Positions 22,641 to 33,721 of a stretch of DNA of 64,000 bases are shown here, piece by piece. Origin of the DNA: Plumapathes pennacea. Its lineage: Eukaryota > Cnidaria > Anthozoa > Antipatharia > Myriopathidae. The translations under genes were made by a program, and so were the position numbers. Within the stretch, counting starts at the first letter, position 1. Each line of letters opens with the position of its first letter. The stretch covers positions 9,092,684 through 9,156,683 of the forward strand of contig OZ038471.1 of assembly GCA_964036295.1 (NCBI GenBank), in the 5' to 3' direction. The notes beneath the pieces are model-generated. The model searched no databases. It had not been told where the DNA came from and saw only the letters and a program-made list of their open reading frames with translations.

Positions 22641-25533
22641 ACAAGCAAGCGGCACTCGATCCCTTGGTTTCTGAGGCCTGTAAATTCATCCAAGAGGAAC
22701 GATCGAAAGGCGATGGTAAATGTCAATAAAGTCATGTGGCAATGATAAAACAGTCGGAACAGCTGTATGTATAATATTAAGGCCAGTTTAAGTAGATATA
22801 TATAGCATTAAATTGATCTACTAATGGCATGAATTTGTGTCATACTTTTATATGTATACAGTTCTACACTCATTGCAAGTCATTTATTAAATTGAATGTT
22901 CTTTGAATTTATATAGTTCCCTGAAGGAAAGAACGAATCAAGAATCGTCTTATCAAAGAATTGTCGCAGCTTTCATCAGAAGAGCTAGATATACCTAGCG
23001 CTGGAAGGAAAAGAAAGTCTGTAGACTAAAGATTACTGGGTAAGAGGTAAAGATTTCACAGCTATAGTCGATGAGATTATACTGGAGAACTTCCTTGCAT
23101 ACACATCTGTCACAGTGTGTTGAAAACATAAAATTTGTACATTGTCACTGTGCAACAGGGTGATTTTTAACTTCTCATATTGATCATGCAACCATTTAGC
23201 TAGATTAAGGCAATAAAAAGTCCGAGTATTTTTTGTAAACTGTATTCGTTTTGTTCCATAACTGAGGTTTGAACTTACATATACATTTCTATAGTCACAG
23301 ATAATATTTTGAATACTACCACAGTGGAGCAGCTATTTAAAATATTAATATTTCCATACATTTAGATGATCCCTCCGATGCAAATAATCATGCTAATGCT
23401 GACCATCCCAGCCCCCAAGCCAACAAGAAGAGGGTAAACCGGCAGGCCGCTACTCTGCCAATACCAAGTTCCAGTGCAGATGATGGTGCTGCAATCAATT
23501 TGCTGCAGGTATTCAGCAGGATCAGCAAAATTGTTGATGTCAAGAAATGTAATGACTATGAAATGATACTTCGTGTGATGTCATCAAAATTGTTATTAAT
23601 CATACTGTGAGCTGGGATGGAATTCAACAAGAGAAATTTGATGTCATGTTTGTAAACATTAAGTATCAATAATTATTAAGTTAAAATTGTATATGTTAAT
23701 TTACATTTTTAGGATAGCTGCAGTGAAAGTGAAAATGATGATGGCGAGAGTAATGTTGGCCCAAAAAAGTCTTCAACTCCAACCAACAGGAGCAAAAAAA
23801 TAAATAAAAAGTAAATATACCATGGACTGAAAACCTGTTCTACTTCTTCTCATCGCCAGAAATTTCAGACATCCGGTTGCGCCATCTCGGAAGAGGCATC
23901 AGGTTTCACGCTGACAGCCGCTCAAGAAATAACAAAGAAATGTATGGAATCTGATAATAAATTGCGCTTTTCGCTTAACTGAAGCACGTTCGTAAAAATG
24001 TCTGGACAGCATTCGGAAGAGGGAAGCTTCCTAAACACAACAGTACAAAAAATATTTATCTCCGGTAAAATTCGATGTGTACTTTTTTGAATTTAAAATT
24101 TCGGCCGACGTTAGAAGGGATTGATAGCAGAATACGCTCAAAACCGGCTACTGTCACTTTTTAAGCTGCATTTAATACAAGAACCTTGGGTAAAACGCAA
24201 AATGTCTACCCCGTACCTGATTGTCGAAGGATTGAACATCTCCTGTGAAGCCTCAGTCAGTCCCCTGAAGCAAATTCGATGTGTACTTTTTGTGTACTTG
24301 AATTTGCAGTTCACAGCCAGCCATGGCGAATACCTCCCGTGAAATACGCTGACTTCGGATGTTGATATTTTGGGCTGGGAAGCTCCAAATCGCATGAAAA
24401 TTGCACCAAACAAAAGCTAATTTCAACTAGGTCGTTCAGCGGCACATCTCCTAAACGTAGCAGTCTCTTTTTGAACCGGAGAAACCCATCCCTCCCCCAC
24501 CCCACTGAGGCAAAGTACGTAACAATGTTGAATGTGTGAATGGCGCATGCTCATACCGCACGCCGCTGGGAAAGACCGGAAGCAATCGTGGACGCAAAAT
24601 GTCCGGAATTTCTGGCGATGTACAGATGATTGAATTGGTTGCTGGTAGTGGGGTTTACCTATTTAGAACCCAACTAGCCCTTGTCAAGGAAGGGGTTAAA
24701 AGTAAATCTGCTCTGGCCTGTCGTCTCCTGAGGGTGTTTTTTTTCTGAGGAGCAGTTGGAAAGTGGACGAACAAGCCCTAAAGTGCGTGGAGCTGGTCTC
24801 TTGCTAGATCAAAGAGTAATTGAGGGAATCAAAGGTACTATTATATCAAACGTTTATATCATTTAAAGTACAGTGCAGTCCTGATAATTCACACCTCCAA
24901 GGGAAACAAAATTGGTTTGGGTTTTGCGAGTTTGAGTTAACAGTGAGGTAAAATTACAGTGCTAGCTCAAAATCAACGCCAGGGTAAGCTATAGTGATAA
25001 GAACAGCTGATAGGGAAACCAATGAAATCTGATTCAACAAGTGTCAGTGGTATGCAGTGAGATGTTAGGAAAGAGTACTTGGATGTTAACTCTTAATACC
25101 ATTGTTGCTCATTTTTTACACATCTGCAGAACTGTCAAATCTTTAGACATCCTTTTGACCTATTACATTGCACATTAGAAACAGTTTTCATGGGCACAGC
25201 TTAAAAGTGGCATGCATCAAATTTGCTCTCAGTATTATGATATCCAAGAGACACACTAGTATATTAATATTATGAGATCCAGGTAGTTGATATGCAATAT
25301 ATTCCTAATATTAACTCATACCTTTTTATATCACAGCTTTTGCAAATAGGCAAAACGATTTACCAAGTGGGCACAAGAAAGGTATTGCTTTTGCCATGAA
25401 CATGGCATGCAAGAATAAGGCAATAAAGGCTCGAACTAATGTCAAAGAGGAAGTTGTGCAGGAGGAGGGGAAGGAGGAACTTGAAGATTCCGAGAATGAA
25501 GATACCAGAGTATCACATAACATCAGCAGATAA
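22641..25533 (+). CDS. Tentative spliced gene of unknown function
   Basis: Exon candidates with AG/GT borders: 22,641-22,715 (DKQAALDPLVSEACKFIQEE); 23,366-23,508 (DDPSDANNHANADHPSPQAN); 23,713-23,814 (DSCSESENDDGE, ending in a stop); and, as an alternative end, 25,337-25,533 (GIAFAMNMACKNKAIKARTN, then an acidic tail and stop). Exon 1 is in phase with exon 2 or with the last exon; exon 2 is in phase with exon 3. A further coding-looking stretch at 22,930-23,028 (KERIKNRLIKELSQLSSEEL) does not fit in phase. The predicted product is hydrophilic, acidic and low in complexity. I recognise no domain and no convincing start exon. The introns hold AT-rich sequence without other features. It could be a transposon accessory gene. 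Confidence 0.3.
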
Positions 25534-26009
25534 GCAATATTGTTAACTAGTCTAGTAGACTGACTTTTTTCATGCATGCAATAGCCAGAGTGAAATGCCA
25601 GTAATATTATTGTCTGCGTTAATTTCATAAAGATATACATTGTAAATTATTTATATTGTGCGTTGCTAATCAACATAGGTAATTTTTGCTTGTGATCTTC
25701 AAACTTGATCCAAAATATATTTCCCTACTTTTGCATGCCATGTTGCCAAAGAGGCAATTTCCATGAGTGTTATAATACTGTAGTCCAAAATATAGACTTA
25801 ATAGCTTGTTGCCAATTATTTCCAGTTTCCTATTTGATTTTTTAGTCAATCTGCTCAGTGGAAGTGATTATAATAAATGAAATATTACTTCAAATAAAAT
25901 AGCAAATAATCTGAATTATATTTAAATATACATCCAATAAATTGACTACAGCACATATTTGCAATCCATTATTAATTATTGCTTCGTCAGACTGAAATAT
26001 TGACATACA
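25534..26009. other. AT-rich intergenic DNA
   Basis: No ORF, repeat match or motif that I can support. Confidence 0.5.
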
Positions 26010-26600
26010 CTTTTGGTACATTGTTGGTACATTATGGGTATATTTCAAGTACATTTTAAGTACCCTTCAGAGGAAGGGTATGAAATTGATATGTTAATGG
26101 TACATTGTGGGTATATATGTGGTACATTTTGGGTATATTAGAGAAAAATTTTAACAAGCAAAAGAACAATTTGTTTACACCATTGGTACATTTCGGGTAT
26201 CTAAAGTGTACCTTACAGGTACATTATGGGAACATTTTGGGTACAATATCAGTACTGTAAATAATGATGTGGGTACATTGTGGGTATGTTATTGATACAT
26301 TATAGGTATATAACAGGTATTCAAATGGTGCTATGAGGTGTACACTTTAGGAACATATAAAGTACTTTTTCAGTACATTTAAAGTACATCTTGGGTATCT
26401 AATAGGTATGTAGTGCTGTGATTAGCACTCTTCCCTAAAGGTACCTTTTAGGTATCTTAGTCAAGGTACCTTTTGGGTGGCGAAAAAAGCTACTTCGGAG
26501 ATACCTAAAAGATACCATGTACAAGGTTCATTGTAAGTACATGTTGGGTACATATCAGGTACGTTGATAGGTACAACAAGTGTACCAGAAATGTACCTAA
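26010..26600. repeat. Dense cluster of GGTAC/GTACC-type motifs
   Basis: Roughly two dozen GTAC cores, mostly as GGTACATT, GGGTA or the complement TACCT, in both orientations and not in one fixed period. The block ends in ATTTCGCGTGGGTATTTATT. It resembles the subterminal motif clusters of the CACTG element but is based on a different word. No matching partner end was found in the window. Confidence 0.6.
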
Positions 26601-26702
26601 AATGTACCTAAAATTTCGCGTGGGTATTTATTAACCGAACAGCGGAACATATAAAATTTACTTACCTTGGAACTGATCTGGCAGAGGTCTTGCACGTCCG
26701 GC

Positions 26703-26865
26703 AACCACACGTTCTTGTCTATTATCCTCTAGGAGATCACTAATCGCCTGCAAACCACACGTAGACTTTGATCAGAAATAGTCGTTTATTGACACAATGG
26801 AGAATATTGGTGGCTGTGGTGCGACGTCACCAGTCGGCCGAACACGAGAGTGCGAGAGGTCTGGG
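26703..26865 (-). repeat. Split direct repeat, candidate B2 of the YR retroelement
   Basis: Matches 31,521-31,660 over about 130-150 bp (TCTAGGAGATCACTAATCGC ... GACGTCACCAGTCGGCCG). In A1-ORF-B1-A2-B2 order on the minus strand this is where B2 would be, displaced from A2 by the LINE material at 26.9-31.36 kb. Confidence 0.6.
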
Positions 26866-27133
26866 CCGACAATTACGAACTCAGAGTGCGTTGCCCGGTA
26901 CGAAAAACCCAGCGAAAAAATAGAAAAGAATGCCATTTGAATTAGGGCTGGGAAACGTACCCCCCGATCGAATGCAAACGCACGAGCCTTGGGGAATAGG
27001 GCTGAAACAAAAAAAAAAACGCCTCCAAGGAAAGCCCGAGGCGGCTAGGGCCAGCGGTCACGCAGCTCCGACGTCCAGGAGAGTAAACGGATCACGCACA
27101 AGTGATACATGCAAGAAAAAACGCAAATAACAT

Positions 27134-29580
27134 TTGTCAGAGTATGAAAGTACCCATCATAGAAAAGAAATAAAACTAAACTACACCTTTATCCAGTCAA
27201 CCGAATCAATCCTTGACCTTATTATTTCTGATTCACCAGGTTACTTTATTTCATCTGGAACCCTCAGTCCTCCTGCTAATTGCGACCACAATGTTATCTT
27301 TGGCAAATTTGTTATTCCCATCAATAAGCCGAAATGCTTTCAAAGAAGTGTCTGGAACTTCATAAATGCGAATGTCGAACAATTAAATGAGGCTCCTTTA
27401 AATGCAAACTAGGACCAGGTGTTTCAACCTAACGAAGGCAATATTGACACTGTTTATGATAAATGGTTAGCAGTCTTTCGATCTATTGTGGAGAGTTTTA
27501 TCCCTCACAAAAATGTCGTCATCCGTCCAAACGACAAATCATGGATGAATGGACATATTCGTCGCGCCATGCGCAAACGTGATCGCCTTTTAAAGCAATA
27601 TTCAAGGAATAAACTTGCCTTGCACTGGGAAAAGTATCGCATACAAAGGAATCTAGTCGTATCACTGATTCGCAAAGAAAAATCACAATACAATAAAAAT
27701 ATCAATGAAACATTGATGGATCCAACTTTGTTTCCAAAGAAATGGTGGAACATTGTCAAGTCGTTTTATGGCCGCAAGACGTATTCATCCATCCCAGCTC
27801 TTATTGAAGGCAATGCACTTATCTATGACCCTAAAGAAAAAGCCGAAATCTTTAACAAATTCTTTATAAGCCAGACATTTTTAGATGGCTCCAGCTTATT
27901 AGAGCCACCTCAATTAGCTCCTTTTACTGCAGAGACAATATCAAATTTGCAATTCTCTGAACAAAAATTCGCAATCTTTTATGTGAGGTAAATATCTGCA
28001 AAGCATGTGGTTTTGACGGAATCAGTAATAAATTAATTAAAATTTGTAGTCCTGGTATTTGCCGTTCGTTTGCACATCTAATCAACACGTCGCTGTCTCT
28101 TGGTCAATTTCCTAAATGCTGGAAATTTGCAAATGTGCTGCCTCTATTTAAAAAAGGCAATCGACAGTTAAAATTTAACTATCGTCCCGTCTCACTTCTA
28201 CCATGTCTCAGCAAAATTTGCGAAAAGCTGGTCTTTACTAAACTCTATCAAGTTCTCGAACATATCGGTTTCTTTTTTCGCTTCCAGTCGGGATTTCGTC
28301 CAGGCGACTCAACAGTGATGCAGCTAACTTACATTGTTCACAAGATCTATGAAGCCTTTGAAAGGGGGAATGAAGTTAGGGCTGTTTTCTTAGATATTTC
28401 CAAAGCTTTTGACAAAGTTTGGCACAAAGGATTATTAGCAAAACTACGCCTTATAGGTGTTAGTGGTTCTTTGCTTTCTTGGTTTGAAAGTTACCTCTCT
28501 GAAAGAGAGCAGAGAGTGGTCATTGAGGGATTTAATTCTTCCTGGAGCGGGATTCGTGCAGGAGTTCCTCAAGGTTCGGTTCTTGGTCCCCTTCTCTTTT
28601 TAATCTATATAAATGATATTCAATCTAACGTCCAGTCATCCTGTTTTCTATTTGCGGATGATTCATTTTTGTTAGAGGAAGTTACTAGCTCACCCGATGT
28701 TTCAGCACTTCGCTTAAACCAAGATCTTCAGTCTATTATGTCTTGGTCTAAGCAGTGGTTGGTAACCATGAATGAATCAAAAACTAAATCAATGTTGTTT
28801 TCTCTTAAAAGAGGAAATCCATTTTACCCTCCATTAACTCTAAACGACATTACAATTGATGAAGTCAGTAGTCATGAGCACTTAGGACTCACTCTGTTAT
28901 CAAATATGTCTTGGCGTGCACATATCCTCAACATACATCAGAAAGCTTCAAAAAAATTGAACTTATTGAAAGGTCTTAAATTTAAACTTTCTAGAAGTAC
29001 TCTCGAAATACTCTACAAATTACTAGTTTGTTCCAACATGGAGTATGCAGACGTTGTCTGGGACGGCTGCACTTTGGGTGAACGTGACCTTTTAGAAAAT
29101 CTCCAGTACGAGGCAGCACGGGTAGTTACAGGTGCCATGAAAGGTACTCATAGAGAAAACGTTCTGAATGATGTCGCTTGGCAGAAGTTGCAACACCGAC
29201 GTGTTATTCATAAATTAATATTGATTTACAAAATAATTAATAAGCTAACACCCAATTATCTTAATGATTTGTGTCCTTCTTATGTAAGTCAGCGTACCAA
29301 TTACAATCTCCGTACAAGTAATGATCTAAATCTCCCTGCTCCTCGTATTGAGAGATTTAAAAATTCCTTTCTTTATTCAACTATTTCATCTTGGAATTCC
29401 TTACCATTGTCAATTAGATCAAGTCCTTCGTTAGCTTCATTTAAAATGAAGTTGTTTCACTTAAACACGAAGACGCGCTATAAAAGGGAATGCTCCGCCC
29501 CCTAATTAGTATTCAAACTGTGAACTGACCAAAATGGCTGCCAACGGTCAAAATGCTCTCCGAGAAATTCAAATAAAAAC
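27134..29580 (+). pseudogene. CR1/Jockey-like LINE (endonuclease end and reverse transcriptase)
   Basis: Plus-strand fragments of one LINE ORF2. 27,134-27,412 looks like the last part of an APE-type endonuclease (ILDLIISDSPG ... NCDHNVIFGK), 5'-truncated. 27,419-27,991 is the linker region. 28,000-29,505 is reverse transcriptase: NYRPVSLLPCLSKICEKL, FLDISKAFDKVWH, GVPQGSVLGPLLFL and the catalytic FADD at 28,651-28,662, then a C-terminal region with SSWNSLPLSIR near the end. A TAG at 27,410 and a frameshift near 27,990 disable it. An A-rich stretch (about 29,570-29,582) may be its tail. The clade is inferred from motif style only. Confidence 0.85.
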
Positions 29581-30719
29581 TAACAATCTGCCTTGATTTC
29601 CTCTCTTAGAGTAAAGAAATGGAAGCTCTTTACTGATTATAAAGCATCTGTGAAGTTTTACGCCGGTTTATTGACTTTTTACATCACTGGGAGAACAGCC
29701 GTTGTACGATTCAAATTTCGCGCTTCGAACTTCTTCGTCTCCGGGTTCTTCCCCGGCCTTCTGAGCCTTCTATCGGTAGATATGTTAAGAAGCAGTGTTT
29801 TCATGATATTATGCGGAGACATCTAAATTGTAGTTGCGCAAAAATATAATGTAACATTGTGTCGAGCAACGAGAGTTACAATTATCGCTCGATCAACGCT
29901 ACAGCGATAGTTGTTGCTTCCGTTTCTCTTCGGCAACGACTCTTTGCTTTCCTGGATTTGTTTTTCTCGATGTGGCGACCAGTAATCATTCTACAGCAGG
30001 GAGGAAACGTCGATCGGCTGAAAAACGCCGCGGGTTATAGTTTTCAGTCGATCAACATCAAGCTGAGCTGCAAGAGAATCATTTCATGGCGACTTTTTGA
30101 CGGATTTTAAAATCCAGTAGACGGAATATCGACAAGAATTTATCTAGATGCTAGATGTGTTCGGTGGGATTTGACGGAGTTCTGACCAATCTGAACGTAT
30201 TTATCGGGCTTTGAGCTAAGACCGTTGGTAATCGGAAACTCCAGCCGTGTTGTTTTCACACGGCTTCCCTTCCGTGTAAAGCTGGCTAAAATGTCTTAAA
30301 ATCCCACCAGAGACACAGGTAATCCGGGTAAGGGTTAATCTAGGCTTTACTTTATACATTAAAACCGTTTACTTGCGGTCTTGTGAAATTTCCATGTATA
30401 TTTGCGTCGGCTCGGGCGCCTGTGTCGAAAATTTATTTTGAAGTGGCAAGACGTTGACTATTTCTGTATACCGATAACCTCAGCATCACATTCCTCCATC
30501 ATTTCAACATCTGAATTCTTATATTTACAACGGTATATCCTAAACTCTACAGATTCACACGTATAATGGCAAATGACGGAACAATTTTTATTTCACAGAG
30601 AGATCCCATAAGAGCGTCCGGCACGGACGGCGGTTGATTGACAACTGAAGGCGAGAAACCTTAGGCACCTCTCCTTTTATACCGCGTCTTCGTGTTTAAG
30701 GTTATTTAGTATACCTACG
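29581..30719. other. Unassigned sequence between two LINE pieces
   Basis: No repeat partner in the window and no convincing exon. Several frames of 60-80 aa are open but carry no recognisable motif. Confidence 0.4.
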
Positions 30720-31354
30720 CTAAATCAACTGGTTTATGTCGGTGACCGTTTTTCTGCTGTCCTACATACTAGGCTTCGTTTAGGTAATAGTACACTGAAT
30801 CATGATCTTTTTCCAAAAAGCTGTGTTCCCTCTCCCGCTTGTAAGTGGGGTGCTCCAAGAGAAACTAGAAGCCACTTTCTTCTTTTCTGTCCCAGATTTG
30901 CTGCCCTCCGTACTGAACTGCTTACCTCTATTGCGCTGGTTACCGGTCATGCTTGGGCTAATTCGACTTTATCGAACAAAGTTAACTGGCTCTTAAATGG
31001 TTTCTCAGGCTTAGATTATGATTCAAATGCTTTTATTTTTAAATCAGTACAATCTTTCCTAATGCAAACCAAGCGCTTTTGCTAGTCTTCATGTCTTACT
31101 TTAACTATTTGTCCCGTCCTCTAACAGGGTGTTAAATCATTTTCAATTATTAGCTGTTATCTTAACATTATCGCATGTAAATTAGCTTTCTATTTTGTCT
31201 TTATGTTTGCTTGTTTTGTTCAGCTCCTTCAAATAATAATTTTTGTATTAAATTTACCTAAGCTCCCTAGATGAGCTGCATTCTGCAGCTCTTGGAGTTA
31301 ATGTAAAGTTCCAAATATTGTTTAAATAAAAAAATAAATAAATAAACAAATAAA
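30720..31354 (+). mobile_element. 3' end of a second, 5'-truncated LINE
   Basis: Frames at 30,740-31,085 give SVPDLLPSV ... LNWLLNGFSGLDYDS-like and SVQSFLMQTKRF-like stretches across frameshifts. These recall the C-terminal tail after the reverse transcriptase in some LINEs. It ends in (AAATA)n at 31,324-31,354, the usual LINE 3' end, directly against the YR element repeat. Confidence 0.6.
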
Positions 31355-31363
31355 CCACACCGA

Positions 31364-32430
31364 AAGTGAACTAGGTGCCGAATGCCACAAGAGAGGCAGA
31401 ACACACCCTGGATCCTCCCTATATACCACTACTCCACGTGCTAACCCACGTGACCTCATACGCTCCCGAACCGCCAAAAAATCAATTTCCGCCTATTCTC
31501 TGAACTGTCGGAAATGACATTTCTTGTCTATTCTCCGCTAGGAGATTACTAATCGCCTGCAAACTACGCGTAGACTTTGGTCAGAAACAGTCATTTATTG
31601 ACACAATGGAGAATATCGGTGGCTGTGGCACGACGTCACCAGTCGGCCGAAAACGAGAGGTACAAAGAAAATGTGTAACATGGGTGCAAATAACCACTAA
31701 ATACCCAGGACGCGCGGTACGGTTAAGCGGGCTTCCATTGAATCTTTGATGTACCCGTCGCGAGACTTCTCTGAGCGCCAGCGCCCATGTTTCGAAATAA
31801 GTCGGTCCCTGATCCCGGCTTGAGCAGCAACTGATGCACCCGCTTGATCGAAGGCTGTGCAGGCCATAATGACTTATTTTGTCAGCCGGAATTAAAGGAG
31901 CGAGATGTTCGCGGAAGATCTTGCGAATTCTGGAATGCCCGATCTTTTTGTCGCCACACACCTTGAGACCCTCTTTTGTTTGAACGAGCCGAAGTAATAA
32001 GTGGCTGTCTGGGGTGAGTGAATCACCCATGGCGTACTCTTGGCCGCCTTTGCTGCTGCTTTCTCCGTCAGCTCGCGTTTGAAAGAATAGAGCTTGTCCT
32101 CCACCATGCATGCCACGGTGGCTGAGGCGGCCTCGATTGCTGCTGACTGGGACGCTTGGATAGCCCGCAGAATTTCGACTGTCTCGACGCTGTGCCTTGC
32201 GTATCTCCGAGGGGTTGTGATAAGGACATCGTGTAAAACGGGCGTATAGTACAGAAATAAAACTAAACGAAATCGAAAGTGAACTAGGTGACGAATGCCA
32301 CGACAGAGGCAGAACACACCCTGAATCCTCCTTATATAACACTACTCCACGTGCTAGCCCACGTGACCTCATACGCTCCCGAACCGCGAAGAAATCAATT
32401 TCCGCCTATTCTCCAAACCGTCCGAAATGA
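31364..32430 (-). mobile_element. Internally deleted YR (Ngaro/PAT-like) retroelement
   Basis: A1 (32,266-32,430) and A2 (31,364-31,520) are direct repeats (GAACTAGGTG ... CTCCACGTGCTA ... CGTGACCTCATACGCTCCC). B1 (31,521-31,660) follows the gene and is repeated at 26,703-26,865. A1-ORF-B1-A2-B2 is the split-direct-repeat layout of Ngaro/PAT elements in the DIRS order. The space holds only a gag-like start and the tyrosine recombinase, with no reverse transcriptase, so this copy is a deletion derivative. Confidence 0.65.
31697..32317 (-). pseudogene. Tyrosine recombinase remnant of the YR retroelement
   Basis: The upstream part (32,040-32,210) encodes an Ala-rich helix (ILRAIQASQSAAIEAASATV) like the gag-like start of these elements. 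From about 32,030 down, another frame gives DSHLLLRLVQTKEG and YGLHSLRS. From about 31,840 a third frame gives AAQAGIRDRLISKHGRWRSE, then DGYIKDSMEARL and a stop at 31,697. HSLR, HGRW and GYIKDS supply the H-x-x-R, H and nucleophile Tyr of tyrosine recombinases. It joins DNA strands through the tyrosine, used by YR retroelements for integration. Frame changes near 32,030 and 31,845 mean it is not functional. Confidence 0.75.
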
Positions 32431-32440
32431 CACTTCTTCT

Positions 32441-33276
32441 GATTCTATCCCAAATAGATGCGGAACTGCGTACCGTCGATGTAGTTTAGGATAATTAGTT
32501 ACGGCTGATTACAAATGCCAGACAAAACTCCATAGCTACACTATAACGAAGCTCAAAGCATGTTCTGCTGCCGAACGGAAGTCCTCGGTTGAGCCTGGGT
32601 GCTAGTCACTTGATACGTTTGAGCCAATGAGAGCCTTTCAATCAGCTTACGTATTCTAAAATCAGAACGACCGTTGCATCTGCTGGAAATGGCGCGCGTT
32701 TGCAGTTGAACTGTGAATTAGCAAAAAGCATTCAGTTCTAGTAAAAAAGTTTGCCGATATAGTTTGAAAGATTATGCTTAGTTCTCGATTGACAGATCTG
32801 GATGTACAAAGGAAGACATCTACAAGTTCCAAAAGCTAAGTACAGCGGTGTTTTATAATAGATCACGTTGACCGTTTCATGTTCCTCCATGTTACACTAA
32901 TTTGCTTTTCTTTTGATTCGCCTGCACCTCGCCCGGACAAATTTGGATCTATATGGATCGGCATAAGTAAAATATTGTTCTCTGCCTTTATATTTATATC
33001 CACAGGTGCATTGATAGGGTCAACATTTTGGCTACGTGGCCGATGTGTACTGAATATTCATAGCAAATCCCAGGCGAAAAATATTTTAATGGATTTAACT
33101 AATTTAGATCAATAATTATCCAAATTAATTGTGTTTTCAAACCTCTCTTTACTTGGTAGGTTTTCAGATAGTGTGCTGACCAAGCTCAGCATAATTATTA
33201 TCGAAAATCAGGGAGTTGTTGTTAAATATGATGGGACGAGAAATTTGTGGGCGCCAAATCAGTGATCGAAGTCAGA
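32441..33276. other. Intergenic stretch without clear features
   Basis: No repeat match in the window. A frame at 32,879-33,115 has a hydrophobic middle but no supporting splice or homology signal. Confidence 0.4.
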
Positions 33277-33721
33277 ACTAGACTGGAGTTGCCAGTGAGC
33301 TCGCGGTGTGAGTTGCGTCGAGACCAGAATACACTAAAATGAAAAGTAGGGACAAGAGTGGAACTCCCAAGAAGGAAATCCAGTTTCTTACCAGAAAACT
33401 ATCACACAGTTATAGAGAACTTGGCTGTTGACACCTTGTTCAAATGAAACCTGATTAAACTATAAATTATCATTACAACACTCATACACTTGCTTCTTTA
33501 AGGTTGAGCGACCCTGCATTTTGAGAATGCGTGGCATATCTTTTCATGCACAATCGATTTTTGACAGTTTGACTTCGACTCTTTTTTCTAACGAGAGGCC
33601 ACGATTAATCCAGCCTTCGCTTTAATACTTTTTCTGTTTCCTTTTATTAACTGAAACGTTTCTTCTATAAGGCTTTCGAGTATTCGTGTTCTGTAACAAG
33701 CGAGGAATGTAACACGACACT
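33277..33721 (+). repeat. Composite repeat A, copy 2 (truncated)
   Basis: Collinear with 10,636-11,080, including the 30-codon frame (start ATG near 33,340). The match stops abruptly at 33,721, where the BEL/Pao remnant begins. Confidence 0.85.

Noticed and set aside
26010-26600. CRISPR array
   Set aside because: Words are short, occur in both orientations and are irregularly spaced; the DNA is eukaryotic.
31581-32372. Single 263-aa minus-strand protein
   Set aside because: Only the middle of this frame matches the recombinase; the flanking parts are out of frame with the gag-like and catalytic segments.
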